Shown: piece by piece, positions 19,060-26,173 of the stretch
Layout of the letters: each line of letters opens with the position of its first letter
How positions within the stretch are numbered: the stretch's first letter is position 1
Source of the DNA: Betaproteobacteria bacterium
GTDB taxonomy: Bacteria; Pseudomonadota; Gammaproteobacteria; Burkholderiales; SG8-39
NCBI GenBank assembly: GCA_012274205.1
Contig: JAAOZY010000216.1
Span: 1-26,173, forward strand
DNA length: 26,173 nucleotides
Direction: 5' to 3'
Notes under the pieces: model-generated
Told to the model about the DNA's origin: nothing
Seen by the model: only the letters and a program-made list of their open reading frames with translations
The model's database searches: none
Position numbers and translations under genes: made by a program

Positions 19060-19701
19060 ATGAGCACGCCACCGGACACCTGGCTCATCGCCATACGGCA
19101 CGGCGAAACCGAATGGAACAGCGAAGGCCGCTTCCAGGGGCACCTCAACAGCACGCTCAACCGCGAAGGCCTGGCGCAGGCGCAGGCCCTGGCCGAACGC
19201 ATGAGCCGCGAGCCCTTCGACCTGCTGCTGTCGAGCGATCTGGGGCGGGCGCTGCAGACCGCGGGGGCCGTTGCCATGCGCACCGGGCACGAGATCGTGG
19301 TCGAGCCGCGCCTGCGCGAGCGGCGCATGGGAATTTTCCAGGGGCTGACCCCGCAGGAAGTCGAGCAGCGCTACCCGGAGGAATACGCGCGCTTCAAGTC
19401 GCGCGACCCCGATTACGCTATTCCGGAAGGCGAGAGCATGCGCCAGCTGTACCAGCGCAGCATCGCCTGCATCACCGAACTGGCCGAGCGCCACACGGGG
19501 CTGACCCTGGCGGCGGTCAGCCACGGCGGCGTGCTCGCCATGCTCTACCGCCACGCCAAGGCGATGCCGCTGGATGCGCCGCGCGACTTCCATCTCCAGA
19601 ATACCGGCATCAACCGCTTTTGCCGCCGCCAGGGTGCCTGGCAGCTGACCGGGTGGGGCGACATCGGACATCTGGAGCACGCGCTGGACGACCCCGAATA
19701 G
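19060..19701 (+). CDS. Histidine phosphatase (phosphoglycerate mutase-like family)
   Basis: This 213-residue enzyme of the histidine phosphatase branch 1 has IRHGETEWN at 12-20 with His14 as the phosphorylated nucleophile. Arg63 lies in SSDLGRALQTA, the acid Glu87 in LRERRMGIFQG, and the second catalytic histidine in VSHGGV (His155). The length and motif set fit GpmB, CobC or PhoE-like broad phosphatases rather than the true glycolytic dPGM (about 250 residues), so a phosphatase activity on a small phosphorylated metabolite is more likely. A GAGG lies 4 nt before the ATG. It follows the DMT gene after 92 nt and precedes the EF-G-like gene. Confidence 0.9.
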   Translation: MSTPPDTWLIAIRHGETEWNSEGRFQGHLNSTLNREGLAQAQALAERMSREPFDLLLSSDLGRALQTAGAVAMRTGHEIVVEPRLRERRMGIFQGLTPQEVEQRYPEEYARFKSRDPDYAIPEGESMRQLYQRSIACITELAERHTGLTLAAVSHGGVLAMLYRHAKAMPLDAPRDFHLQNTGINRFCRRQGAWQLTGWGDIGHLEHALDDPE

Positions 19702-19744
19702 CCGGGCGCGCGCAGCCGGCGCCGGGTACGGGCGCGCGCTGCGA

Positions 19745-19753
19745 TGCTAAAAT
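19745..19753 (+). promoter_or_regulatory. Extended -10 promoter for the EF-G-like gene
   Basis: TG-C-TAAAAT matches an extended -10 with five of six bases, with no clear -35. The predicted start near 19760 lies downstream of the in-frame ATGs at 19744 and 19759, which supports the ATG at 19780 as the true start. Confidence 0.5.
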
Positions 19754-19779
19754 TCATCATGGAAAAAGGGGAAAGCATC

Positions 19780-21825
19780 ATGCCGAACTACAGCACAGAA
19801 GCCATCCGCACCGCCGCCCTGGTGGGCCATGGCGCAACCGGCAAGACCACGCTGACGGAAGCGCTGCTGGCGCGCGCCGGCGCGATCAAGACGCCCGGCA
19901 GCGTCGAGCGCGGCAACACCGTCTGCGACTACGATCCGCTGGAACGGACCTACGGCCATTCGCTCAATTCGGCGCTGGTGAATTTTGCCTGGCGCGACAC
20001 CCACGTCCACCTGATCGATACGCCGGGCTATCCGGATTTCGCCGGCCAGGCAATCGGCGCGCTTGCCGCGGTCGAGACCGCCCTGGTCGTGATCAACGCG
20101 CAGACCGGGATCGAGCTCAATACGCGGCGCATGATGAAGTGGGCGCAGGCGCGCCGCTTGTGCCGCATGATCGTAATCAACAAGATCGATGCGGAGAATG
20201 TCAATCTGCCGGAGCTGCTCTCCAGCATCCAGCAAACCTTCGGCAAGGAATGCCTGCCGATCAACCTTCCGGCGCACGGGGGCAAGGAGATCGTCGACTG
20301 CTTCTTCAATCCGGACGGTGATTCCGACTTCTCCTCGGTCAAGGCGGCGCATGCAGCGTTGGTCGACCAGGTGGTCGAGGTCGACGAAGCGCTGATGGCG
20401 ATTTATCTCGAGCAGGGCGAAGTCAACCCCGAACAACTGCATGCGCCGTTCGAGAAGGCGTTGCGTGAAGGCCACCTGATTCCCGTATGCTTCGTCTCGG
20501 CCCGCAACGGCGCAGGCGTACCCGAGCTGCTCGATATCCTTGCCCTGCTCGCGCCCAATCCGACCGAGGGCAATCCGCCGCCCTTCCTCAGGGGTGAAGG
20601 CGCGGACGCGGCGGAGTTCCATGCCGAACCCGATCCGGGCAAACACGTGCTCGCCCATGTGTTCAAGTTGATCATGGACCCTTATGTGGGCAAGCTCGGC
20701 ATCTTCCGCGTGCACCAGGGGACGGTGAAACGCGACTCGCAGCTGTTCGTCGGCAACAGCACCCGGCCATTCAAGGTCGCGCACCTTTACCTGCTGCAGG
20801 GAAAAGAATATGTGGAAACCGACGCGCTGCGTCCCGGCGACATCGGCGCGGTATCCAAGGTCGAGGAAATCGAATTCGACGCAGTGCTGCACGATTCGCA
20901 CGATGAGGACCACATCCACCTGCGGCCGCTGGAATTCCCGGCGCCCATGCACGGCCTTGCGGTCGAAACCAGGAAGAAAGGCGACGAGCAGCGGCTGTTC
21001 GAGGTGCTGCACAAGCTGGAGCTCGAGGACCCGTGCTTTCGCATGGAGCGCCATCCGGCTACCAACGAAACGGTGATCCGCGCGCTGGGCGAGCTGCACT
21101 TGCGCACCAAGCTGGAGAAGCTCACCCAGCAATATAAGCTCGAATTGGACACCAGGCCGCCACGCATCGCCTATCGCGAAACCATCAGCCGCAAGGCCGA
21201 GGGGCATTGCCGCCACAAGAAGCAGACCGGCGGCGCCGGGCAGTTCGGCGAGGTGTATTTGCGCATCGAGCCGCTGCCGCGCGGCGCGGGCTACGAGTTC
21301 GTCGATCAGGTGAAGGGCGGCGTCATCCCGACGGTGTTCATCCCGGCGGTGGAAAAAGGCGTGCGCATGGCGCTCGATTCAGGCGTGATCGCCGGCTATC
21401 CGGTCGAGGACCTGCGCGTCACCGTGTACGACGGCAAAAGCCACGCGGTGGACTCGAAGGAGATCGCCTTCGTTTCCGCCGGGCGCAAGGCGGTGATTGA
21501 TGCCTTCGCCAAGGCGGCACCGATCATGCTCGAGCCGATCGTCAACATCGATATCGATGCGCCCGAGGCGTATGTCGGCGACATGACCTCCGAAATCGCC
21601 TCGAAGCGCGGCCAGATCACCGGCACGCAGCAGCGCTCGGCCGACATCATCAGCACCAGCGGCCAGGTGCCGCTGGCCGAACTCGCCGATTTCCAGAACC
21701 GCCTGCGCTCGATCACCGGGGGTCAGGGCTCGTACTCGGTCGAATTCAGCCACTACGCCCAGGTACCGGCGCAGATGCAGCAGCAGCTGATGTCGCAATT
21801 CAAGGCGGCACGCGAAGAGGAGTAG
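19780..21825 (+). CDS. Elongation factor G-like GTPase (EF-G-2 family)
   Basis: This 681-residue protein has the EF-G domain order: GTPase G domain (about 1-270), EF-Tu-like domain II (about 290-380), then domains III, IV and V. G1 is GHGATGKTT at 16-24, G3 is DTPGYPDF at 80-87, G4 is NKID at 134-137. Domain IV has KKQTGGAGQFGEVYLRIEP and GGVIPTVFIPAVEKG; domain V has LTGGAG-like ITGGQGSYSVEFSHYAQVP. It differs from canonical FusA at two sites: Tyr84 replaces the catalytic histidine of DTPGHVDF, and the switch I RGITI motif is replaced by ERTYGHSLN. Both changes are typical of the EF-G-2 paralogue (as in Thermus), whose role is unclear. The start is set by AGGGG 8 nt upstream and by the promoter at 19745. 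Confidence 0.9.
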   Translation: MPNYSTEAIRTAALVGHGATGKTTLTEALLARAGAIKTPGSVERGNTVCDYDPLERTYGHSLNSALVNFAWRDTHVHLIDTPGYPDFAGQAIGALAAVETALVVINAQTGIELNTRRMMKWAQARRLCRMIVINKIDAENVNLPELLSSIQQTFGKECLPINLPAHGGKEIVDCFFNPDGDSDFSSVKAAHAALVDQVVEVDEALMAIYLEQGEVNPEQLHAPFEKALREGHLIPVCFVSARNGAGVPELLDILALLAPNPTEGNPPPFLRGEGADAAEFHAEPDPGKHVLAHVFKLIMDPYVGKLGIFRVHQGTVKRDSQLFVGNSTRPFKVAHLYLLQGKEYVETDALRPGDIGAVSKVEEIEFDAVLHDSHDEDHIHLRPLEFPAPMHGLAVETRKKGDEQRLFEVLHKLELEDPCFRMERHPATNETVIRALGELHLRTKLEKLTQQYKLELDTRPPRIAYRETISRKAEGHCRHKKQTGGAGQFGEVYLRIEPLPRGAGYEFVDQVKGGVIPTVFIPAVEKGVRMALDSGVIAGYPVEDLRVTVYDGKSHAVDSKEIAFVSAGRKAVIDAFAKAAPIMLEPIVNIDIDAPEAYVGDMTSEIASKRGQITGTQQRSADIISTSGQVPLAELADFQNRLRSITGGQGSYSVEFSHYAQVPAQMQQQLMSQFKAAREEE

Positions 21826-21827
21826 GA

Positions 21828-21843
21828 GGGGCGCCTTCGCCCC
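21828..21843. terminator. GC-rich hairpin after the EF-G-like gene
   Basis: GGGGCG-CCTT-CGCCCC begins 3 nt after the EF-G-like stop codon. It has a 6-bp stem and 4-nt loop but no U-tract, so it may be an mRNA 3' stabiliser or weak terminator. It lies in the convergent gap (21826-21933) before the aceK stop. Confidence 0.4.
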
Positions 21844-21933
21844 GATCCGTGCCATATCGAAGACTGATCGGCCCGGGGGCAGGTCTCCCTCAAGACCTTC
21901 CGCCGGACCTCGAACCGGATCCCGGCCGCGCGT

Positions 21934-23706
21934 TCAGCGCCGCGCGAACAAGTTGGAGAAGCGCAGCGCCTCGGAATAAGGGAACACGTCCTGCATCTGG
22001 CCCGCGGCGATGCGCTGCTGCATCGCCTGCCAGAACGCGCCGTCGAGCAGGTTCGCATGATGCTGCATAAAACAGCTGCGCACGCGCTCGTCCGTGAGCA
22101 GGAAGGTGGCGAACTCCTCTGGAAATACATCGGTCGGGCCGACCGCATACCAGGGCTCGGCTGCCATCTCCTGCTCGTCGGTCTGCGCCTGGGGCATGCG
22201 GCGGAATTTGATGTTGGTCAGATAGTCGATTTCGTCGTAGTCGTAGAACACCACCCGCCCATAGCGGGTCACGCCGAAGTTCTTGAACAGCAGGTCGCCG
22301 GCAAAGATGTTGGCCGCGGCCAGCTGCTTGATCGCCAGGCCGTAGTCCTCGATCGAACGATCGCGCTGTTCCTCGTCCGCCCTGTCGAGGTAGATGTTGA
22401 GCGGCACCATGCGCCGTTCGATGTACATGTGCTTGATCACGATGGTGTCGCCCTCCTCCTCGATCAAGGAGGGCGCGAGCGTGCGCAGCTCTTCCAGCAG
22501 TTCCGGCGTGAAGCGCTTGCGCGGAAACGCAACGTCCGAATACTCCAGCGTGTCGGCCATGCGTCCGACGCGATCGTGGTGCTTCACCAGCCAGTATTTT
22601 TCCTTGACCTGCTGCCGGTTCACCTCCTTCGGCGGCGCGATCAGGTCCTTGATCACCTTGAATACGTAGGGATACGAAGGCAGCGTAAACACCGCCATCA
22701 CCAGTCCGCGGATGCCCGGGGCGACGACGAAATCGTCGCTGGAATGGCGCAGGTGGTGCAGGAAATCGCGGTAGAAGAGGTTTTTGCCGTGCTTTTGCAG
22801 CCCGAGCAGCGTATAGATTTCCCACTGCGGCTTGTACGGCAGCAGCCCGCGCAGGAACTGCACATAAGCCGAGGGCACCTCCATGTCCACCAGGAAGTAG
22901 GCGCGGTTGGTGCTGAAGAAGATGTCGAGCTGCCGCCGCTCGAGCAGCACCGCGTCCAGAAACAGCTTGCCGTCGTCGTCGTGCAGCACCGGAATGACAA
23001 ACGGAAATTCCAAATTGCCGTTGACCAGCTTGCCGACGATATACGCGCCCTTGTTGCGGTAGAACAGCGAGGACAGAATCTGAATCTGGTGGTTGGCCTC
23101 CAGGCGCAGCGGCCGCAGCAGCGTCCGGCGCCACATGCGCAGCACGCTGCGCATGTCGCGCCCGATGTCGCCGAACGGCCGCTCCAGGCCGATGTCCTGC
23201 AGCATGCGCGCGAGCGTCGGGCGCAGCCCGTATTTCTGCGGGTAATAGGAGCGGTACGAAGGCGGGTCGGCTTCGATATGCTCGGTCGATACCGCCGGCC
23301 GCACGAAAATGAAGTTGTTGTTGAAATAGGTCCGGTGCAGGATCCGGCAGCTGACCGAATTGAAGAAGGTCTCGGCGCACTCCGGCTGCTTGTGATAGGT
23401 GAGCAGGCCGATGTAGTGCAGCTTGATGCGCTGCCAGGCGGCATCGCCGCGCGACTCGGCCGGAACACCGCGCTCGATATGTTCGACCGCCTCGATCACG
23501 CGCTTGTCGTAGAAATCGATGCGCTCGCGCGCCGCCTGCTGCACCGCCGACCAGTTGCCCGTTTCGAAGTGCCGCTTGGCCGCCTTGCAGGCGTCGCGGA
23601 AGATGCGGTAGTGCTTGTTGAAGCCCTGCAGCATCACCTGGGCGACGTTCAGGGTGAGGTCTTGCTGCTCTGACTCCGGGGGAAACGGCTGCAGGGGCGG
23701 TTGCAT
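21934..23706 (-). CDS. aceK: Isocitrate dehydrogenase kinase/phosphatase
   Basis: This 590-residue bifunctional enzyme (E. coli 578) phosphorylates and dephosphorylates isocitrate dehydrogenase, directing carbon to the glyoxylate bypass during growth on acetate or fatty acids. The ATP loop APGIRGLVMAVF at 329-340 and the lysines of YPYVFKVIKD (Lys350/353) are clear. Other conserved blocks are YYPQKYGLRPTLARMLQDIG, KHMYIERRMVPLNIYLD and DLLFKNFGVTRYGRVVFYDYDEIDYL, which holds the catalytic aspartates. The frame is open far upstream (to 24690) but the extra part reads through the transglutaminase gene; the ATG at 23706 starts the conserved N-terminus. It follows the transglutaminase gene by 26 nt, in the fumC operon. 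No isocitrate lyase, malate synthase or IDH gene is in the window. Confidence 0.97.
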   Translation of the reverse strand: MQPPLQPFPPESEQQDLTLNVAQVMLQGFNKHYRIFRDACKAAKRHFETGNWSAVQQAARERIDFYDKRVIEAVEHIERGVPAESRGDAAWQRIKLHYIGLLTYHKQPECAETFFNSVSCRILHRTYFNNNFIFVRPAVSTEHIEADPPSYRSYYPQKYGLRPTLARMLQDIGLERPFGDIGRDMRSVLRMWRRTLLRPLRLEANHQIQILSSLFYRNKGAYIVGKLVNGNLEFPFVIPVLHDDDGKLFLDAVLLERRQLDIFFSTNRAYFLVDMEVPSAYVQFLRGLLPYKPQWEIYTLLGLQKHGKNLFYRDFLHHLRHSSDDFVVAPGIRGLVMAVFTLPSYPYVFKVIKDLIAPPKEVNRQQVKEKYWLVKHHDRVGRMADTLEYSDVAFPRKRFTPELLEELRTLAPSLIEEEGDTIVIKHMYIERRMVPLNIYLDRADEEQRDRSIEDYGLAIKQLAAANIFAGDLLFKNFGVTRYGRVVFYDYDEIDYLTNIKFRRMPQAQTDEQEMAAEPWYAVGPTDVFPEEFATFLLTDERVRSCFMQHHANLLDGAFWQAMQQRIAAGQMQDVFPYSEALRFSNLFARR

Positions 23707-23732
23707 GGTTTGCCGCAAGCGGCCGCGCGCGC

Positions 23733-24428
23733 TCAGGTGACGCGCACGCCGTCTTCGAATTTCTCGCCCGGGTCGGACTCCGCGAACGCGCTCATCGGGT
23801 AGAACGCGCGAAAGTCCGCGTCCACCTTTTCGTAGGGAAAATCCGACCACACGCCGTGATCCTTCACATATTCCATGTGGCGGCGCTGCTGCGCGTCGTA
23901 GGGCTGGAAAATCGCGTCGGTGCGGCCGTCGAACTCGGTCGGCAGCACGCCGAAACGCCTGCACAGCTCGATGTTGAACGCCGGTGCCGCCTTCACCCAC
24001 TTGCCCTCGAGATACATCACCGCATAGCCGTGATGCATGAAATAGGTGGTGCCGCCCATCAGCGTCTTGAGCTTTTCCGTGGTCAGGTGATTGACCACAT
24101 CGGACAGTCCGACGGCGCAGGGTATGCCCAGCGCGCGCGCCGCGGCGGCGAGCAATATGGCCTTGGGAATGCAATACGCCGATTTGGCCGTGAGCACATG
24201 GCTGGCGACGTATATGGCCGGGTCCAGGCGCATTGAAAACGGATCGTAGCGGATGCCGTCGCGCACGGCATAGAACAACTTGACCGCGCGTCCGATGTCG
24301 CTCGTTTCTGCGCCAGCCGACCGCTCGGCGTAGCGGCGCACGGCGGCGTTGTCGCAATCGAGGAAGCGCGTGCTTTGCAGATATTCCGGGCCCGGCTCCG
24401 GTTTGGTGTTTGGCGGCGTATGGATCAT
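23733..24428 (-). CDS. Transglutaminase-like domain protein
   Basis: This 231-residue cytosolic protein of the transglutaminase/papain-like superfamily has a candidate Cys-His pair: Cys86 in KSAYCIPKAILLAAAARALGIP and His133 in MHHGYAVMYLEGKWVKAAPAFN. The third position, usually Asp, appears as Asn152. No signal peptide is seen. The biological reaction is unknown; such proteins include peptidases and amide-forming enzymes. It lies between fumC (27-nt gap) and aceK (26-nt gap). No Shine-Dalgarno sequence precedes the ATG, and an extended -10 lies only 8 nt upstream, so a leaderless transcript starting here is possible. Confidence 0.82.
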   Translation of the reverse strand: MIHTPPNTKPEPGPEYLQSTRFLDCDNAAVRRYAERSAGAETSDIGRAVKLFYAVRDGIRYDPFSMRLDPAIYVASHVLTAKSAYCIPKAILLAAAARALGIPCAVGLSDVVNHLTTEKLKTLMGGTTYFMHHGYAVMYLEGKWVKAAPAFNIELCRRFGVLPTEFDGRTDAIFQPYDAQQRRHMEYVKDHGVWSDFPYEKVDADFRAFYPMSAFAESDPGEKFEDGVRVT

Positions 24429-24436
24429 AGGTAGTT

Positions 24437-24445
24437 ATTGTAGCA
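24437..24445 (-). promoter_or_regulatory. Extended -10 immediately before the transglutaminase gene
   Basis: On the minus strand TG-C-TACAAT (24445-24437) matches an extended -10 with five of six bases and ends 8 nt before the ATG at 24428. No -35 is visible. If used, transcription would start within one or two bases of the ATG, giving a leaderless mRNA and an internal promoter for aceK. Confidence 0.4.
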
Positions 24446-24455
24446 AGTTGCCGGC

Positions 24456-25847
24456 CTATTTCCCCCCGGTCATGTCCTGCGGCCGCACCCATGCGTCGAA
24501 CTGCTCCGCCGTGACATGGCCCAGCGCCAGCGCCGCCTGCCGCAGGCTGGTGCCCTCGCGCTGCGCCTTGTTCGCGATTTCGGCCGCCTTGTCGTAGCCG
24601 ATATGCGGATTCAGCGCGGTCACCAGCATCAGCGAATGCTCCAGCAACTCGGCGATGCGCCCGCGCATGGGCTCGATGCCGGCCGCGCAATGCGCATCGA
24701 AGCCGGCGGCGCCGTCGGCCAGCAGGCGCACGCTTTGCAGGAAATTGTGGATGATGAGCGGCTTGAACACATTCAGTTCGAAATTGCCCGAGGCGCCGCC
24801 GATGTTGATCGCGACATCATTGCCCATGACCTGCGCGCACAGCATGGTGAGCGCCTCGGCCTGCGTCGGATTGACCTTGCCCGGCATGATCGAGCTGCCC
24901 GGCTCGTTCTCCGGTATCGAGATCTCGCCGATGCCGCAGCGCGGGCCCGAGGCGAGCCAGCGCACGTCGTTGGCGATCTTGTTGAGCGCGGCGGCGATGG
25001 CCTTGAGTGCGCCGTGCGCATGCACCAGCGCGTCGTGTGCGGCCAGCGCCTCGAACTTGTTGCCGGCCGTGACGAACGGCAGCCCGCTGCGCCGCGCGAG
25101 CTCCTGCGCCACGCGGCGGCCGAATTCCGGAGGCGCGTTCAGGCCGGTGCCGACCGCGGTGCCCCCGAGCGCGAGCTCGCACAGATGCGGCAGTGCTGCC
25201 TGCAGGTGCGCAGTGCAGTGGTCGAGCTGCGCCACATAGCCCGAGAATTCCTGCCCCAGCGTCAACGGTGTCGCATCCTGCAGGTGGGTGCGCCCGATCT
25301 TGACGATGTCCGCGAAGGCGGCCGATTTTGCCGCCAGGGTTTCGCGCAACCGGCGCAGCGCGGGCACCAGCGCCGCGCTGATCGCCTGCACCGCAGCCAC
25401 GCTCATGGCGGTGGGAAACACGTCGTTCGAGGACTGCCCGTGATTGACGTCGTCGTTGGGATGGATCAGGCGCGCCTCGCCGCGCGCACCTCCCATCAGC
25501 TCGGAGGCGCGGTTCGCCAGCACCTCGTTCATGTTCATATTGGTCTGCGTGCCCGAACCCGTCTGCCACACCACCAGGGGGAATTCTTCGTCCCAGCGGC
25601 CCGCAAGCACTTCGTCCGCCGCGGCGACAATCGCCTCGGCCTTCGCCGCAGTGAGCGCGCCCAGTTCCGCGTTCACTGTCGCGCAGGCGCGTTTGACCAG
25701 TGCCAGCGCCAGCAGGAATTCGCGCGGCATGCGCTCGCCGGAAATGCGGAAATGCGCGAGCGAGCGCTGCGTCTGCGCGCCCCACAGGCGTTCGGCCGGC
25801 ACTTCTATCTCGCCGAAGCTGTCGCGTTCGATGCGGCCTGCGTCCAT
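24456..25847 (-). CDS. fumC: Class II fumarate hydratase
   Basis: This 463-residue, iron-free fumarase of the aspartase/fumarase superfamily catalyses the reversible hydration of fumarate to malate. Landmarks are WQTGSGTQTNMNMNEVLANR at 94-113, NDDVNHGQSSNDVFPTAM at 131-148, GRTHLQDATP at 185-194 with the catalytic His188, and the signature GSSIMPGKVNP at 317-327 with the mobile-loop serine. The length matches E. coli FumC (467). GAGGGGG precedes the ATG by about 8 nt. It is 13 nt downstream of dtd, so it is in the dtd-fumC-transglutaminase-aceK operon. As an oxygen-stable enzyme it complements the class I fumarase at 16489. Confidence 0.97.
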   Translation of the reverse strand: MDAGRIERDSFGEIEVPAERLWGAQTQRSLAHFRISGERMPREFLLALALVKRACATVNAELGALTAAKAEAIVAAADEVLAGRWDEEFPLVVWQTGSGTQTNMNMNEVLANRASELMGGARGEARLIHPNDDVNHGQSSNDVFPTAMSVAAVQAISAALVPALRRLRETLAAKSAAFADIVKIGRTHLQDATPLTLGQEFSGYVAQLDHCTAHLQAALPHLCELALGGTAVGTGLNAPPEFGRRVAQELARRSGLPFVTAGNKFEALAAHDALVHAHGALKAIAAALNKIANDVRWLASGPRCGIGEISIPENEPGSSIMPGKVNPTQAEALTMLCAQVMGNDVAINIGGASGNFELNVFKPLIIHNFLQSVRLLADGAAGFDAHCAAGIEPMRGRIAELLEHSLMLVTALNPHIGYDKAAEIANKAQREGTSLRQAALALGHVTAEQFDAWVRPQDMTGGK

Positions 25848-25860
25848 GATTTCGTCCCCC

Positions 25861-26173
25861 TCATAGTGTCTGGCCGGGCGCCACGCGCAGCCAGATGGTC
25901 ACCGGGCCGTCGTTGGTCAGGCTCACCTGCATGTGCGCGCCGAAGCGTCCGGTTTCGACTGCAGCGTGCGCCGCGCGCGCTCCGGCGGCCAAGTATTCGA
26001 ACAGGCGCTCGCCCTCGGCCGGCGGCGCGGCCGGGGTAAAGCTCGGGCGCATGCCCTTGTGGGTATCGGCGGCCAGCGTGAACTGCGGCACCAGCAGCAG
26101 GCCGCCATGAACGTCGCGCAGGCTCAAATTCATTTTGCCCGCGGCGTCACCGAACACGCGGTAGCCCAAAAGG
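25861..26173 (-). CDS. dtd: D-aminoacyl-tRNA deacylase, C-terminal part (5' end off window)
   Basis: About 104 codons of DTD are visible, starting mid-gene at LLGYRVFGDAAGKMNLSLRDVHGG. The enzyme removes D-amino acids (and glycine mischarged on tRNA-Ala) from tRNA. Conserved blocks LLLVPQFTLAADTHKGMRPSF and AHMQVSLTNDGPVTIWL (the Gly-cisPro GP motif) are intact. Pro replaces the usual Ser in SQFTL, a change I recall as common in betaproteobacterial DTDs. The N-terminal 40 or so residues lie beyond the right edge; the TTG at 26169 is an internal codon, not the start. The stop is 13 nt before the fumC ATG. Confidence 0.93.
   Translation of the reverse strand, partial: LLGYRVFGDAAGKMNLSLRDVHGGLLLVPQFTLAADTHKGMRPSFTPAAPPAEGERLFEYLAAGARAAHAAVETGRFGAHMQVSLTNDGPVTIWLRVAPGQTL

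Noticed and set aside
19747..21216. Minus-strand frame of 489 codons opposite the EF-G-like gene
   Set aside because: Shadow; no domain, and the sense strand has complete GTPase motifs.
22057..23673. Plus-strand frame of 538 codons opposite aceK
   Set aside because: Shadow of a well-conserved enzyme; Arg/His/Gln-rich antisense translation.
23707..24690. Upstream extension of the aceK frame to 24690 (918 codons in total)
   Set aside because: The extra 328 codons lie within the transglutaminase gene and the end of fumC in another frame; the conserved AceK start is at 23706.
24516..26039. Plus-strand frame of 507 codons opposite fumC and dtd
   Set aside because: Shadow of two recognised genes.

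Overview
The window looks like chromosomal DNA of a GC-rich, facultatively anaerobic proteobacterium, most likely a betaproteobacterium (Rhodocyclales/Burkholderiales-like). This rests on the high GC content, a standalone Pat-type GNAT, AceK next to FumC, an EF-G-2 type factor, and repeated FNR/ANR-type promoter sites. No phage, IS element, integrase or CRISPR array was seen. Taxonomy is inferred from gene content and protein style only.

Layout. (1) 1-2858, minus strand: an ABC importer of the ferric/polyamine type (binding protein, ATPase, permease cut by the left edge). (2) 2958-10505, minus strand: a compact six-gene operon encoding an acetyl-CoA-synthetase-like ligase, an acyl carrier protein, GlpA, GlpB, a membrane HdrC-type subunit and an HdrB-type subunit. 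It resembles an anaerobic glycerol-3-phosphate dehydrogenase (glpABC) locus in which GlpC is split into HdrB plus a large cytochrome b/c/four-[4Fe-4S] membrane protein. (3) 10629-12102: a GNAT gene, a regulatory intergenic region with a candidate FNR-activated small RNA, and a small lipoprotein. (4) 12129-14798: a small membrane protein, tRNA-Ser(GGA) and the housekeeping acetyl-CoA synthetase. (5) 15119-21825, plus strand: class III CoA-transferase, class I fumarase, DMT exporter, histidine phosphatase, EF-G-2 family GTPase. (6) 21934-26173, minus strand: dtd (cut by the right edge), fumC, a transglutaminase-like gene and aceK.

Main unexpected content. The acs-ACP-glpAB-hdrCB operon has a perfect FNR-type box (10607-10620) at class II spacing from a -10 element. 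Similar box-N21/22-(-10) arrangements precede the ABC importer, the GNAT and a short promoter-to-terminator unit at 11412-11547. That unit predicts an 88-nt structured RNA whose apical loop carries an anti-Shine-Dalgarno CU-rich sequence. Together these suggest an oxygen-responsive module: under low oxygen the cell would make a glycerol-3-phosphate (or related substrate) dehydrogenase wired to quinones/hemes, a ligase/carrier pair, a GNAT that could acetylate the ligases, and a small RNA that may repress translation of other messages. Central carbon genes around it (acs, both fumarase classes, aceK) fit switching between acetate oxidation/glyoxylate metabolism and anaerobic growth. All functions are inferred from sequence motifs; no database search was possible.
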